Shown here: piece by piece, positions 36,677 through 46,551 of the stretch
How positions within the stretch are numbered: position 1 is the first letter of the stretch
Layout: each line of letters begins with the position of its first letter
From: Allobosea lupini
GTDB taxonomy: Bacteria; Pseudomonadota; Alphaproteobacteria; Rhizobiales; Beijerinckiaceae
Reading direction: 5' to 3'
DNA: 64,000 nt
Assembly: GCF_900109525.1 (NCBI RefSeq)
Contig: NZ_FOAN01000003.1
Coordinates: 558,001-622,000 of the forward strand
Translations under genes and position numbers: made by a program
Notes under the pieces: generated by a model
Databases searched by the model: none
The model's input: the letters and a program-made list of their open reading frames with translations, nothing else
Told to the model about the DNA's origin: nothing

Positions 36677-37150
36677 ATGTCGGAACGCAACCACTTGGTC
36701 GCCGTCACGCTCGACGAGGCCTCGCTCGGCCGCGGCAGCGCCGACCAGGAGCATGAGCGGGCCGTTGCGATCTACGACCTGATCGAACGCAACCACTTCG
36801 CCCTTCCCGATTTCGACGGCGGCCCCTATGCCGTCCATCTCGCCCTGGTGGAGCGCCGGCTTGCCTTCGAGGTGAAGAGCGCGGACGGCGCCCCGATCGT
36901 CACCCACCACCTCTCACTGACTCCGCTCAAGCGCATCATCAAAGACTACGAGATGGTCTGCGACAGCTATTACGCCGCCATCCGCACCGCGACGCCCTCG
37001 CAGATCGAGGCGATCGACATGGGGCGCCGCGGATTGCACGACGAGGCGGCGGTTCTGTTGGTCGAGCGGCTGGCGAACAAGGTCGAGATCGACAACGAGA
37101 CGGCCCGGCGCTTGTTCACCTTGATCTACGCATTGCACTGGAAGGGCTGA
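36677..37150 (+). CDS. UPF0262 family protein
   Basis: The 157-residue protein begins [20 protein letters not shown] and contains [56 protein letters not shown] (in segments) and [12 protein letters not shown]. These are the strongly conserved parts of UPF0262, an alphaproteobacterial family of unknown function encoded between hisD and a phosphatase. It is cytoplasmic with no signal or membrane segment. Confidence 0.93.
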   Translation: MSERNHLVAVTLDEASLGRGSADQEHERAVAIYDLIERNHFALPDFDGGPYAVHLALVERRLAFEVKSADGAPIVTHHLSLTPLKRIIKDYEMVCDSYYAAIRTATPSQIEAIDMGRRGLHDEAAVLLVERLANKVEIDNETARRLFTLIYALHWKG

Positions 37151-37154
37151 ACGC

Positions 37155-37601
37155 TTGGAGCCGCCCGTATCGCGCAAGCTCCAGAGCGTCCTGTTCATGT
37201 GCGCCTACAACGCGGTGCGCTCGCCCATGGCCGAGGCCATGGCCAAGCACTTCTTCGGCAAGTCGGTCTATGTCCAGTCGGCTGGGGCCCGTAAAGGCGA
37301 TGTCGATGCCTTCGCGCTGGAGGCCCTCGACGAGATCGGCATCGATGCGCGCAAGCACAAGCCCAAGACAGTCGAGGAGCTGGAGGAATGGGAGGGGCTC
37401 AATTTCGACCTGATCGTCTCGCTCTCGCCCGAGGCGCACCACAAGGCGCTGGAGCTCACCCGCACCCTCGCCGCCGAGGTCGAGTACTGGCCGACCCCGG
37501 ACCCGACCATCGTCCAGGGTTCCCGCGAACAGGTGCTCGACGCCTATCGCGCCGTTCGCGACGGGCTGATGCAGCGGATCAAGGTGCGGCTGCGGTCCTG
37601 A
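37155..37601 (+). CDS. Low-molecular-weight phosphatase (arsenate reductase-like)
   Basis: A TTG start lies 4 bp after the UPF0262 stop, with AAGGG in range. The 148-residue protein has the P-loop CAYNAVRS (C-x5-R-S) at the N terminus and the acid loop PTPDPT near residue 115, which together define low-molecular-weight tyrosine phosphatases and thioredoxin-coupled arsenate reductases. In related genomes infA and maf usually follow; here the convergent tadG gene follows after 4 bp, so that cluster is broken at this point. Confidence 0.9.
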   Translation: MEPPVSRKLQSVLFMCAYNAVRSPMAEAMAKHFFGKSVYVQSAGARKGDVDAFALEALDEIGIDARKHKPKTVEELEEWEGLNFDLIVSLSPEAHHKALELTRTLAAEVEYWPTPDPTIVQGSREQVLDAYRAVRDGLMQRIKVRLRS

Positions 37602-37605
37602 ATCC

Positions 37606-39285
37606 CTACTGGATCAGGACCGCGCCGCCGCAGCGCACGCCGCTGACCCAGCTGTCGGCCTGACCGAGGCCGATGCCGAGCGTGCTGAGCAGGCTCGTCA
37701 GCACCTGGTCGAGCGGGGCTGCCGCGCCGGCGATGACGCCGGTGACGGCCCCGTCGAGCCCGGGTATGGGCAGACCCAGCCCCAGCAGCTCGACGCGCAG
37801 GTCGAGATCCCCGACCAGCCGCGACAGCAGGCTTGCGACGAAGTTCTGCGTCGAGGTCGTCTTCTTGTCGGCTCGCTGGATCTCGGCATAACTGAAGCTG
37901 ACGGCGGTCTCGCTGGTGTTGCTGATCGTGACATGCGCCCGAGCCTTCACCTTGGCGAGACCGAGCAGGTCGAGCACAGTGGCAGCCGGTGGATTTGGCC
38001 GTGTGCTGAAATTGCCGAATTCGGCGTTGGAGACCTGCCCGATCCAGGCATCCACGACGGCCGGCGTCACGCCGAGCGTCACCCGCGAACTGGTGACGTC
38101 GCCGGCGCCGCAGGAGATCGCGGTCAGCCGGGCCGTCGCGGAAGCGAGCTCCAGATACAGCGGCAGTCTCACCAGCGAGGCCTGGCCGCTGCCGACCAGG
38201 GTGAGCGTGAGCAGCAGGCGTGTCTGGGCGGTGTGAACGCTTGCTCCGGCACGGCCGACCCGGACGAGGCTGGTCCCAACCGGCCGTTCGCCGATGGCCA
38301 GCTTGAGCGAGACCGCGGCGAGGCCGGGCACGTTGACCGCGAGACCGAGGTCGAGCTGGCGTGAGCCATTGGCAATCTGGGCCGCTGCCGAGATCAGGTC
38401 GAGCGCCGCCAGCGAGGCCTTGAGCGGGACCTCTTCACTGAGCTGCCGGCCGCCGTAGACGCCGAACGAGACGAGGCTCTGCAGGTTGATGCGCTGGCCC
38501 GAGCTGCCGAGGGCGCTGGAAAGGCGCCCCAGCGCCGCAATCGCGTCGCTGCCGGCTCCCTGGTCGCGAGCCGCATCCTGGGCTGCCAGAACGATGTCGC
38601 CGATGCGGACATTGGCGCGCAGGACCTCCTCGAAGGTCAAGGCGGAGATCGAGGCACGCGTCGCCAGCCGGCGCGCGAAGCTGAACAGGTCGATCCGCGC
38701 TCGGGCCAGCCCCTCATAGTCCATGACCGACAGCGACAGGCTGGTTCCGAGCAGGCCGCCGAGCAGGCCGTTGAGGGCGCCGCCCTCGACGCGGGCCAGC
38801 CGAGAGCCGATGGCGAAGGCTGCCTGCGCATCCTGCGCGGCGATGGCCTGCGTCACGATGGCGACCTCTCCGCTCTCGCCGCCCAGGCTGGAGGCCAGGA
38901 CGCGGCCGAGGATCAACGGCGTGGTCGCCCGCATCTCGACCCGGGCGGCGTTGGCCGCGGGTCCCGAGCCCTGTTGGAAGCGTGCTGCCGGCGCCAGGCG
39001 CGGATCGGGCGTATAGGTGCCGGCCTGGACGGTGCCGACGGCGTCGGCCGGAAAGCCGTTGCGGCTCGCGCTGGCCCGGGCCGCGTTCGTGGCACGCTCG
39101 ATATCGGCCGCAGCCGCGAGCGCCGCGAGATCGGTCGCGGTCTGCTGCCGGCGCTTCTGGTAGAAGATGCTCCCGACATCGACAGCCATTGCACCGAACC
39201 CGAACAGGACCAGGGAGGTGCCGGCGAAGACGATGGTCGAGAGGCCGCGGCGGTCGGCCAGGAATGTCCGGAACGAGCGGATCAT
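37606..39285 (-). CDS. tadG: TadG-like pilus assembly protein
   Basis: The 559-residue protein opens with the TadE/G motif: a basic start (MIRSFRTFLADRRGLSTIVFAG), one membrane helix, then DVGSIFYQKRRQQTATDLAALAAAADI. A large extracytoplasmic region follows, with no cysteine pattern of note. TadG proteins are minor pilins or assembly factors of the Flp/Tad system. This one has the putative-Flp-anchor domain but no von Willebrand domain that I can see. It is 34 bp downstream of tadE; no other tad genes are in the window. Confidence 0.85.
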   Translation of the reverse strand: MIRSFRTFLADRRGLSTIVFAGTSLVLFGFGAMAVDVGSIFYQKRRQQTATDLAALAAAADIERATNAARASASRNGFPADAVGTVQAGTYTPDPRLAPAARFQQGSGPAANAARVEMRATTPLILGRVLASSLGGESGEVAIVTQAIAAQDAQAAFAIGSRLARVEGGALNGLLGGLLGTSLSLSVMDYEGLARARIDLFSFARRLATRASISALTFEEVLRANVRIGDIVLAAQDAARDQGAGSDAIAALGRLSSALGSSGQRINLQSLVSFGVYGGRQLSEEVPLKASLAALDLISAAAQIANGSRQLDLGLAVNVPGLAAVSLKLAIGERPVGTSLVRVGRAGASVHTAQTRLLLTLTLVGSGQASLVRLPLYLELASATARLTAISCGAGDVTSSRVTLGVTPAVVDAWIGQVSNAEFGNFSTRPNPPAATVLDLLGLAKVKARAHVTISNTSETAVSFSYAEIQRADKKTTSTQNFVASLLSRLVGDLDLRVELLGLGLPIPGLDGAVTGVIAGAAAPLDQVLTSLLSTLGIGLGQADSWVSGVRCGGAVLIQ

Positions 39286-39319
39286 GAGGGCCTCCTGTCC
39301 GGTCGGTTCGGGGATCGCG

Positions 39320-39748
39320 TCAGTAGCCGCCGCGCTGGACGACGGCGCGGCGCTCGACGACCGGCATCGGCAGTGCGACCATCGAGCTGAGCCGGTTGAA
39401 GACGCTGTCCGAGTAGTCGTAGACGACCGTGACCTCGAAGCTCGGCGCCGGGGCCCCGAGCGCTGTCGTCCGGACGGTCAGCTTGCTCGGTTCGAGGAAA
39501 GCGTAGGAGCCGATGTTGCGGGTGATGAAGGAGCGGGCCAGCCGCTCGCGCTCGGCATCGTCGAGGCCGGCGACGGATGCCCGAGCTGCTTCCGCGGCCA
39601 GCTGCTGCACGCCATGGTAGACGCCGAAAGCGTGGCCGTAGCCGATGATCCCGAACAGCAGCAGCAGCAGGATGGGGGCGATGAAGGCGAACTCGACCGC
39701 CGTGCTGGCCGACTGGTCGGTTCCGAGCGCAAGAGGATCATGGCGCAT
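39320..39748 (-). CDS. tadE: TadE-like pseudopilin
   Basis: The 142-residue protein has the prepilin-like TadE start: STAVEFAFIAPILLLLLFGI with Glu in the helix as fifth-residue analogue, followed by a hydrophobic stretch to about residue 40 and a small extracellular domain. TadV-type prepilin peptidases process such proteins. It heads the tadE-tadG pair. A palindrome (39770-39784) and a CtrA-type box (39858-39872) lie upstream. Confidence 0.88.
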   Translation of the reverse strand: MRHDPLALGTDQSASTAVEFAFIAPILLLLLFGIIGYGHAFGVYHGVQQLAAEAARASVAGLDDAERERLARSFITRNIGSYAFLEPSKLTVRTTALGAPAPSFEVTVVYDYSDSVFNRLSSMVALPMPVVERRAVVQRGGY

Positions 39749-39769
39749 GGCGTGCTGCTCATCGTTTTA

Positions 39770-39784
39770 ACAACTATAAGTTGT
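39770..39784 (-). promoter_or_regulatory. ACAACT-ATA-AGTTGT palindrome upstream of tadE
   Basis: A perfect 6-bp inverted repeat around ATA lies 22 bp before the tadE start. A second half-site with the same core (ACAACTTTTA on the minus strand) stands about 25 bp farther up. It may bind a dimeric regulator at the tadE promoter. Confidence 0.4.
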
Positions 39785-39857
39785 AAGGACGAGCGATTGA
39801 CGAAACGTAAAAGTTGTACTCTCGGCCGGCGCCGAATTGTGAAGCTCCTCCAGAGGC

Positions 39858-39872
39858 TTAACAGAAATTTAA
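39858..39872. promoter_or_regulatory. CtrA-type box TTAA-N7-TTAA
   Basis: TTAA at 39858-39861 and TTAA at 39869-39872 are spaced by 7 bp, the exact consensus for the cell-cycle regulator CtrA. It lies 46 bp before the 126-codon gene that leads into the chemotaxis receptor gene and 110 bp before tadE. Motility and pilus genes are typical CtrA targets in alphaproteobacteria. Confidence 0.55.
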
Positions 39873-39917
39873 GAAACCCAGATCAGGAACATTGCTGAGG
39901 GCAACGTTACGTTAGCC

Positions 39918-40298
39918 ATGCCGAGAGCCGAGCCGAGGATGAGTTCAGTCGCGATATCGACCGCATCCCGTTTCAGGCTCCGGCAATGGCGCGACATCGG
40001 CCTGATCGCAGGTCTGGCGCTCTGCTCCGGTTTCCTGGCCCTCGCGAGCCTGCCCGGGCCCGTCGCGGGGCCGCCCGCTCCGCTGGCTGCTGTCTTTCCG
40101 CCCTGGGTCGTGGGCGAGGAGGCCGTGGCGCGCAGCCTGGCGACCGGCGCCAGGGTCCTGCGGCAGGGGACTGTCCCCTTCGTCGTCGTTCTCGCGCCGG
40201 AGACGACAGCAAGGCCCGTCGGCGCCCTGCTGATGCTGCGCCTCGACGGCCTAGCCGGCTGCATCATCTCACCCGAGGCCGAAGCGAGCCGCTCATGA
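39918..40298 (+). CDS. Hypothetical single-helix membrane protein
   Basis: I do not recognise the family. The 126-residue frame has one hydrophobic segment (about 27-47, [19 protein letters not shown]), a proline-rich link, and a small domain with [24 protein letters not shown] and [19 protein letters not shown]. The start is not certain; an internal ATG at residue 8 is possible. Its stop overlaps the start of the chemotaxis receptor gene (ATGA at 40295-40298), so the two are coupled and it may be an accessory to that receptor. Confidence 0.55.
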   Translation: MPRAEPRMSSVAISTASRFRLRQWRDIGLIAGLALCSGFLALASLPGPVAGPPAPLAAVFPPWVVGEEAVARSLATGARVLRQGTVPFVVVLAPETTARPVGALLMLRLDGLAGCIISPEAEASRS

Positions 40299-41752
40299 CA
40301 TTGACTTTGCCCGGCTTGCGGGACCTCGTTGCGCGCTGCCTCCTTGGCCTTGCCTTCCTCCATGTCCCGCTGCTCGTACTGGCGTCTCTGGCCCAGGCCG
40401 GCGACGGTCTGATACCTGGGCTCAGCGCGTTGATGCTGGCGCTCGCGGCGCTGATCGCCTATCGCAGTGCCGGGGCCACGCTGATCGCGCAATTCGCCAT
40501 CGCGATTGCCCTGATCGGTCAGGTTTCGATCCTGGTCGCGGTCTTCTCCGGGCATCCCTGGCAGCCCGACATGCATATGTATTATTTCGCCGTGCTGGCG
40601 CTGCTCGCCGGCTTCTGCGACTGGCGACCGATCATCCTCGGTGCTGCACTCACGGCGGCGCATCATCTGGTTCTGCAATTCGTCCTGCCTGCCGCCGTCT
40701 TCTACCAGGGCGGCAATCTGCAGCGGGTGGTGCTGCACGCGGTGATTGTGGTCATCGAGACCGCCTTCCTCGCGGTGATCGCGTTGATGACCGCGCGCAT
40801 CTTCGCGCAGACCGAGGCGAACCTGCGCCGCGCCGAGGAGGTTGCCGGGCGCGAGCGTCTGGCGGGAGAACGCGAACGGGCGCTTGCCGATGATGCGGAG
40901 ACCCGGGCCCGGAGCCTGCGCGCCATGGTCGAGAAGTTCCGCGACGAGATGGACGGCGCCATGGTCATTCTCGACAAGGCGTCCGAGGCGATGCAGGTCG
41001 ATGCCCGCGGCCTCACTGGCGCGTCCGAACGGGCGCGGCAGCAGATCGCCTCCGTTTCGCGCAATTCGAACGAGATGACGATCAGTATCGAGCAAACGGC
41101 GGCCGCCAGCCAGGAACTCGCCTCTTCGATCGCTGAGATCGGCCGCAACGTCTCGCAGACCGCCGACAGCTCGCAATCGGCGGCAAGGTTGGCGCGTGCT
41201 GCCAGCACCGAGATCGAGGCGCTGGCGCGCACCGGCGAAAGCGTTGGGGCGGTCGTCGAGATCATTCGCGGAATCGCGGCGCAGACCAGCATGCTGGCTC
41301 TGAACGCGACCATCGAGGCGGCTCGCGCGGGCGCCATGGGCAAGGGCTTTGCCGTCGTCGCCAGCGAGGTGAAGACGCTCTCGGCCCAGACCGCGAGCGC
41401 AACCGACGAGGTCGCGCGCTCGATCGAAGCGATCCAGATCGCCTCGCAACGCTCGCTCAAGTCGATCCGCGAGATCGTCGCGGCGATCGGCGAGGTCGAG
41501 ACCGTCTCGATCGCGATCGCTTATGCGGTCGGCGAACAGGATCGCGCCACGGCAGAGATCGCCAAGGAGGTGCAGATCTCCTCCGACGGCATCAGTCGCA
41601 GTGCCCAGAGCCTGCAGAGCTTCGAGACGGTGACGGAGCGCACCTATGCTGCTGCCGGCAGCCTGCAAAGCTCCTCCAGCGATCTGGCGACGCAAGCCCA
41701 GCGCATCCGCCGCGAAGTGGCCGAGTTCTGCGAGCGCGTCGCGGCCGCCTAG
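40295..41752 (+). CDS. Methyl-accepting chemotaxis protein without periplasmic domain
   Basis: The start at 40295 ([12 protein letters not shown]) lies in an ATGA overlap. The 485-residue protein has about six membrane helices (residues 5-180) with very short loops, then a linker coiled coil and the signalling domain. The hairpin tip reads [24 protein letters not shown] (in parts), followed by [15 protein letters not shown]. With no periplasmic sensor, the signal should be sensed in the membrane or inside the cell, as in energy-taxis receptors. No che genes are adjacent. A CtrA-type box precedes the operon. Confidence 0.92.
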   Translation: MTLTLPGLRDLVARCLLGLAFLHVPLLVLASLAQAGDGLIPGLSALMLALAALIAYRSAGATLIAQFAIAIALIGQVSILVAVFSGHPWQPDMHMYYFAVLALLAGFCDWRPIILGAALTAAHHLVLQFVLPAAVFYQGGNLQRVVLHAVIVVIETAFLAVIALMTARIFAQTEANLRRAEEVAGRERLAGERERALADDAETRARSLRAMVEKFRDEMDGAMVILDKASEAMQVDARGLTGASERARQQIASVSRNSNEMTISIEQTAAASQELASSIAEIGRNVSQTADSSQSAARLARAASTEIEALARTGESVGAVVEIIRGIAAQTSMLALNATIEAARAGAMGKGFAVVASEVKTLSAQTASATDEVARSIEAIQIASQRSLKSIREIVAAIGEVETVSIAIAYAVGEQDRATAEIAKEVQISSDGISRSAQSLQSFETVTERTYAAAGSLQSSSSDLATQAQRIRREVAEFCERVAAA

Positions 41753-41814
41753 AGCATTTCCGAGCGAAGTGGATTCCGGTTCGCGTGAAGAAAATGCGAT
41801 GAACCGGAAGCTCT
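41751..41814. repeat. AGAGC-bounded dispersed repeat
   Basis: A 64-bp unit runs from AGAGCATTTCC to GGAAGCTCT, with GGATTCCGGTTCGCGTGAAG and AAAATGCG inside. It is the same class of AGAGC-ended rhizobial repeat as those at 29103 and 29177, and it overlaps the stop codon of the chemotaxis receptor gene. It lies between two convergent genes. Confidence 0.6.
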
Positions 41815-41816
41815 GA

Positions 41817-43034
41817 CTACCAGGCGCGGCCTGGACCGATCGCGCCGAGCGTCAGCCACTCTCCGAGCGTCGCGGCGATGTCGGCGAAGCTCTCGCGGCG
41901 GCCGAGCAAACCGGCCGGCACATCCGGCCCGAAGGCCAGAATCGGCACGTGCTCGCGCGTATGGTCGGATCCCGGCCAACTCGGGTCGTTGCCATGGTCG
42001 GCTGTGATGACGGCGAGGTCGCCCGGCAGCAGCAGGGCCTCCAGCTCGGGCAGATCGCGATCGAAGGCTTCGAGCGCCGCCGCATAGCCGGGAATGTCGC
42101 GGCGATGGCCGTATTCGGTGTCGAAATCGACGAGATTGACAAAGCAGAAGCCGCCATCCGGCAGACGTTCGAATGCCTCGAGCGCCGCCGCGAACATGGC
42201 GGCGTTGCCGAAAGGCTTGATCTCCTCGCCGGTGTTCCGGTGGGCGAAGATGTCGCCGATCTTGCCGACCGTGACCACGCTCCGGCCCTTGGCCACGAGC
42301 CGGTCGAGGATCGTTTCGTCCGGTGGCGGGATCGCGAAGTCCTTGCGGTTGCCGGTTCGGGTGAAGCCGGTCTCGGTCGTGCCGATGAAGGGCCGGGCAA
42401 TGACGCGTCCGATCCGCAGCGGATCGACCAGGACACGAACCCTCTTGCAGAGCGCATAGAGCCGCTCCAGGCCGAAATGCTCCTCATGCGCCGCGATCTG
42501 CAGCACAGAGTCGACCGAGGTGTAGCAAATCGGCTTTCCGGTCGAGATATGTTCCTCGGCGAGCTCGTCGATCACGGCCGTGCCCGAGGCATGCTTGTTG
42601 CCGAGGATCCCGGGCAGGGCGCCCTCGCGGATGATGGCGGCGACGAGGTCCGGCGGGAAGGTATTCTCCAGCGCGGTGAAATAACCCCATTTGAACGGCA
42701 CCGGGCAGCCGGCGATCTCCCAGTGGCCAGAGGGCGTGTCCTTGCCCTGGCTGATCTCGACACCATAGCCGTACCGGCCTTGCGGTGCCGCTGGCCGTGC
42801 CACGCCGGCGAGCGGCTTGCCGGTCGAAGCCTCGCAGGCATGGCTGAGGCCGAGGCGGGCGAGATTGGGGATGTGGAGCGGCCCCTCACGCAAGCCTTCG
42901 CGGTCGCCGCGCCCCTGGGCGCAGGCCTGCGCGATATGGCCGAGCGTGTCGGAACCCTCGTCGCCATAGGTCGCCGCATCCTCGGCGCCGCCGCAGCCGA
43001 CGGAATCGAGCACGATCAGGATGGCGCGCGCCAT
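41817..43034 (-). CDS. deoB: Phosphopentomutase
   Basis: The 405-residue enzyme of the alkaline phosphatase superfamily starts [20 protein letters not shown], with metal ligands in [17 protein letters not shown] and [12 protein letters not shown]. It interconverts ribose or deoxyribose 1- and 5-phosphates in nucleoside salvage. Its ATG shares one base with the stop of yejF, so it is translated as the last gene of the yej operon, an unusual partner for a peptide transporter. Confidence 0.96.
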   Translation of the reverse strand: MARAILIVLDSVGCGGAEDAATYGDEGSDTLGHIAQACAQGRGDREGLREGPLHIPNLARLGLSHACEASTGKPLAGVARPAAPQGRYGYGVEISQGKDTPSGHWEIAGCPVPFKWGYFTALENTFPPDLVAAIIREGALPGILGNKHASGTAVIDELAEEHISTGKPICYTSVDSVLQIAAHEEHFGLERLYALCKRVRVLVDPLRIGRVIARPFIGTTETGFTRTGNRKDFAIPPPDETILDRLVAKGRSVVTVGKIGDIFAHRNTGEEIKPFGNAAMFAAALEAFERLPDGGFCFVNLVDFDTEYGHRRDIPGYAAALEAFDRDLPELEALLLPGDLAVITADHGNDPSWPGSDHTREHVPILAFGPDVPAGLLGRRESFADIAATLGEWLTLGAIGPGRAW

Positions 43035-44662
43035 CAGTCGCGCACCGCGGCGTTGTTCGCAGGCTCAAGATTGAGGGCCGCGGCGAGCAACGCCTGCGTA
43101 TAGGCCTCGCGGGGGCGCTGGAAGATCTCCTCCGCCGGCCCTTCCTCGACGATCCTGCCGTTCTGCATCACCACCACCCGGTGCGACAGCGCCCTGACCA
43201 CCTTGAGGTCGTGGCTGATGAAGAGATAGCCGAGCTTGCGCCTGGCCTGCAGCCCGCGCAACAACTCGACGATCTGCGCCTGGACGGACATGTCGAGCGC
43301 CGAGGTCGGTTCGTCCAGAACGACGAATTTCGGGTCGAGCGCCATGGCGCGGGCGATCGCGATGCGCTGGCGCTGGCCGCCGGAGAATTCGTGCGGATAG
43401 CGGTCCATCGTCGCCGGGTCGAGTCCGACATCGGCGAGCGCCTGCGCCACGATCTCGCGCTGGCGCTGATAGCTCAGCCCCTTCTGCTGGACGGTGAGCC
43501 CTTCGGCGACGATGTCGGCGACCGACATGCGCGGCGACAGCGAGCCATACGGGTCCTGGAAGACGACCTGGAGATCCCGGCGCTTCGGCCTGATAGCCTT
43601 GCTCTTCAGCCCGTCGATGCGGTCGCCGAGGAAGACGATCGGCCCCTCGGATGAAATCAGCCTGAGGATGGCGAGGCCGAGCGTCGTCTTGCCTGAACCG
43701 GATTCGCCGACGATGCCGAGCGTCTCGCCCTCGCGCACCGTCACCGAGATGCCGTCGACCGCCTTCACATGGCTGGTGGTCCGGCGCAGCAGCCCGGTCT
43801 TGACCGGGAACCAGACCTTGACCGGCCCGGCCTCCAGCAGGGTCGGCGCGCCGTCCGGCACCGGTTCCGGCCGGCCTTTGGGCTCGGCCGCGAGCAGGCG
43901 TTGCGTATAAGCGTGCTGAGGATTGCCGAAGATCTCGGCGACGGGGCCCTGCTCGACGATCTTGCCCTTCAGCATCACGCAGACCCGGTCGGCGATGCGC
44001 CTGACGATGCCGAGATCATGCGTGATGAACAGGATCGCCATGCCGAGCCGTGCCTGCAGCTCCTTCAGCAGCGTCAGGATCTGCGCCTGCACGGTGACGT
44101 CGAGCGCCGTGGTCGGCTCGTCGGCGATCAGCAAATCGGGCTCGTTGGCGAGCGCCATCGCGATCATCACGCGCTGGCGCTGGCCGCCGGAAAGCTGGTG
44201 CGGATAGGCGTCGAGGCGGCTCGCCGCGTCACGGATGCCGACCAGGGTGAGCAGTTCGAGCGTGCGGGCGCGCGCCTTCTCGCCGCGCAGGCCCTTGTGC
44301 AGTTCGAGGATCTCGCCGATCTGCCGTGCGATGGTTTGCAGCGGGTTGAGCGAGGTCATCGGCTCCTGGAACACCATGGTGATGTCGTTGCCGCGGACCT
44401 TGCGCATCGCGTCTTCGTTGGCCGCGATCAGGTCCTGGCCGTTGAACAGCACCTTGCCCGACGGATGATGCGCCGCCGGATAGTTCAGCAGCTTCAGGAT
44501 CGACAGCGCCGAGACCGACTTGCCCGAGCCGGACTCGCCGACCAGCGCAAGCGTCTCGCCCTTGGCGATCTCGAACGAGACCTTGTCGACCGCGAGCGTT
44601 TCCTGCCCGCCTTGGCGGAAGGCGACGGAGAGGTCCTGGATGGAGAGGAGGGGGGCGATCAT
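43034..44662 (-). CDS. yejF: Microcin C/peptide ABC transporter, double ATPase
   Basis: The 542-residue protein contains two complete ABC modules: Walker A GESGSGKS (about 42) and GESGSGKT (about 320), signatures LSGGQRQR and FSGGQRQR, and Walker [14 protein letters not shown] and [12 protein letters not shown]. Fused tandem ATPases are typical of YejF, which drives the YejABE oligopeptide/microcin C importer. Its start overlaps the stop of the preceding vapC gene by four bases, so the toxin gene sits in frame with the operon's translation. Confidence 0.95.
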   Translation of the reverse strand: MIAPLLSIQDLSVAFRQGGQETLAVDKVSFEIAKGETLALVGESGSGKSVSALSILKLLNYPAAHHPSGKVLFNGQDLIAANEDAMRKVRGNDITMVFQEPMTSLNPLQTIARQIGEILELHKGLRGEKARARTLELLTLVGIRDAASRLDAYPHQLSGGQRQRVMIAMALANEPDLLIADEPTTALDVTVQAQILTLLKELQARLGMAILFITHDLGIVRRIADRVCVMLKGKIVEQGPVAEIFGNPQHAYTQRLLAAEPKGRPEPVPDGAPTLLEAGPVKVWFPVKTGLLRRTTSHVKAVDGISVTVREGETLGIVGESGSGKTTLGLAILRLISSEGPIVFLGDRIDGLKSKAIRPKRRDLQVVFQDPYGSLSPRMSVADIVAEGLTVQQKGLSYQRQREIVAQALADVGLDPATMDRYPHEFSGGQRQRIAIARAMALDPKFVVLDEPTSALDMSVQAQIVELLRGLQARRKLGYLFISHDLKVVRALSHRVVVMQNGRIVEEGPAEEIFQRPREAYTQALLAAALNLEPANNAAVRD

Positions 44663-45084
44663 TCCCAGATATTCATCTCTCTAACGGCCTCGGCGTCGAT
44701 GCGCCTCATGCCGTCGGGCAGATGGATGCGCAGATCGGAGGATATGAAAACCGAGCACCCGGCAAGCGCCGCAGTGGCGATATGAATTGCGTCGGGAGCC
44801 TTGTTGCCGAGCGTAGCGCGGAGTTCTGCGCTTCGGCGCAGGATCGCACGGTCGACAGGAGTAATGTCAATTTCGTTGTCCACCCCGAACAGCGTCTCGT
44901 AGACAGACAGCAATTCGGTGTTGTTTTCCCGAAGCGGCAGCACCAAAACCTCAGCCAGTGTGAACTCGCTCGTATAAAGTCGCTTCTCACCGTCCCGAGT
45001 GTGATCGAGCAACGAGTCGAACAGATCGTAGTCGGTTTCCACAAATCGGATGATGTCGTTTGCGTCCAAATAGACTGACGTCAC
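44659..45084 (-). CDS. PIN-domain toxin (VapC family) inside the yej operon
   Basis: The 141-residue PIN protein has the four acidic residues of the nuclease site at Asp7 (VYLDAND), Glu45 (LAEVLV), Asp98 (KAPDAIHIA) and Asp117 (ISSDLRI). VapC toxins cleave RNA. A GTG start at 45084 is 10 bp after the antitoxin stop. It ends in an ATGA overlap with yejF. The gene is less GC-rich than yejE and yejF, which suggests that the pair was inserted into an existing operon. Confidence 0.85.
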   Translation of the reverse strand: MTSVYLDANDIIRFVETDYDLFDSLLDHTRDGEKRLYTSEFTLAEVLVLPLRENNTELLSVYETLFGVDNEIDITPVDRAILRRSAELRATLGNKAPDAIHIATAALAGCSVFISSDLRIHLPDGMRRIDAEAVREMNIWE

Positions 45085-45094
45085 TTACGATTGC

Positions 45095-45337
45095 TCATGA
45101 GGGCCATTCGTCGCGCAGCTTGCGGATGCGGTCCACGGCTTCTTGCGAGGTCACGCGCTTTATCTGCCCTGAACGGACCAACTCGCGTGCCCGCCGAAGC
45201 GCGGATCGCGTGCACGAATCCGTCGAGGTCTCGGGGGTTTCGATCGTTAGGCGCACAGATGTCGCTGTGCCGACCGCAATCCGCAGATCCTCGGGCAGCT
45301 TCTCGACCGGATAGTGCTCGCACACGATCTTGTTCAT
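45095..45337 (-). CDS. Antitoxin partner of the PIN toxin (VapB-like)
   Basis: The ATG at 45337 follows AAGGAG. The 80-residue protein starts MNKIVCEHYPVEKLPEDLR, an opening seen in antitoxins of type II modules, then a beta strand (VRLTIET), and an acidic to basic helical tail with SALRRARELVRSGQIKR and AVDRIRKLRDEW. A small palindrome AGCAC-G-GTGCT at 45363-45373 could be its operator. It starts 34 bp after the yejE stop. Confidence 0.75.
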   Translation of the reverse strand: MNKIVCEHYPVEKLPEDLRIAVGTATSVRLTIETPETSTDSCTRSALRRARELVRSGQIKRVTSQEAVDRIRKLRDEWPS

Positions 45338-45371
45338 CGCCTCTCTCCTTGCGGCGATCATAGCACGGTGC

Positions 45372-46550
45372 TCACGCGAAGGTCTTCCTCGGGTCGAAGG
45401 CGTCGCGGACGGCTTCGCCGATGAAGATCAGCAGCGATAGCATCAGCGCGATCACGACGAAGCCGGACAGGCCGAGCCAGGGCGCCTGCAGGTTCGCCTT
45501 TCCCTGCGCCAGCAATTCGCCGAGCGAGGGCGAGCCCGGCGGCAGGCCGAAGCCGAGGAAGTCGAGCGAGGTCAGCGTCGTGATCGAGCCGTTGAGGATG
45601 AAGGGCAGGAAGGTCAGCGTCGCCACCATGGCGTTGGGCAGGAGATGCTTGACCATGATCGCACTGTTGGAGAGGCCGAGCGCGCGCGCCGCGCGGACAT
45701 ATTCGAAGTTGCGCGCCCGCAGGAATTCGGCACGGACCACGCCGACCAGCGCCACCCATGAAAACAATAACAGGATGCCCAGGAGGACGAAGAAGCTTGG
45801 CGTGATGATCGCCGCGACGATGATCAGGAGATAGAGCGCCGGGATCGAAGTCCAGATCTCGATGACGCGCTGGAAGATCAGGTCGGTCCAGCCGCCGAAA
45901 TAGCCCTGGATCGCGCCGGCGGCGATGCCGATCACCGATGAGATCGAGGCCAGGATCAGCCCGAACAGCACAGAGATCCGGAAGCCGTAGATCAGTCGGG
46001 CGACGACGTCACGGCCCTGGTCGTCGGTGCCGAGCCAGTTCCATTCGAGCTCGCGGCAGGTCATGCCGCCGGTTCGCTCGGCGATCGGGCGGCACTGCTC
46101 GTCCTTGAGCAGCCAAGTCGGCGGGGCAGGGGCCGGCACCGGCAGGTCGAGGTTGTGCGTGCGGTAGGAATAGCGGATCAGCGGCCATAAGGCCCAGCCA
46201 TTCGCTGCGATTTCTCTGGCGATGGTCGGGTCGCGGTAGTCGGTGGTGGCGAGGAAGCCGCCGAATTTCTCCTCGGGATAGTTCACCGCGACCGGAAACA
46301 GCGTCTCGCCCTTGTAGCGTACGATCAGCGGCCGGTCGTTGGCGATGAACTCGGCGAAGAGCGAGAGCACGAACAGCGTCAGGAAGATCCAGAACGACCA
46401 CCAGCCGCGCTTGTTGGCCTTGAAGCTCTCGAGGCGACGTCGGTTGATCGGCGAGAGCTTGAGCCAGCCCTGCTTTGTCTGCGGGGGGGCAGCGACAGGC
46501 GCGGCGGAGCGCAGGGCCGGTGGCGGGGCGTCGAGGAGGGTATCGCTCAC
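45372..46550 (-). CDS. yejE: Peptide ABC transporter permease
   Basis: A GTG start at 46550 (VSDTLLDAPP) follows GGGAGG and lies one base past the yejB stop. The 392-residue permease has an N-terminal OppC-type helix (KRGWWSFWIFLTLFVLSLFAEF in parts), a periplasmic insert, and the binding-protein-dependent transport domain with the EAA-type loop FEYVRAARALGLSNSAIMVKHLLPNA in parts. The WNWLGTDDQGRDV motif is characteristic of OppC/YejE. It partners YejB. Confidence 0.94.
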   Translation of the reverse strand: MSDTLLDAPPPALRSAAPVAAPPQTKQGWLKLSPINRRRLESFKANKRGWWSFWIFLTLFVLSLFAEFIANDRPLIVRYKGETLFPVAVNYPEEKFGGFLATTDYRDPTIAREIAANGWALWPLIRYSYRTHNLDLPVPAPAPPTWLLKDEQCRPIAERTGGMTCRELEWNWLGTDDQGRDVVARLIYGFRISVLFGLILASISSVIGIAAGAIQGYFGGWTDLIFQRVIEIWTSIPALYLLIIVAAIITPSFFVLLGILLLFSWVALVGVVRAEFLRARNFEYVRAARALGLSNSAIMVKHLLPNAMVATLTFLPFILNGSITTLTSLDFLGFGLPPGSPSLGELLAQGKANLQAPWLGLSGFVVIALMLSLLIFIGEAVRDAFDPRKTFA

Positions 46551-46551
46551 T

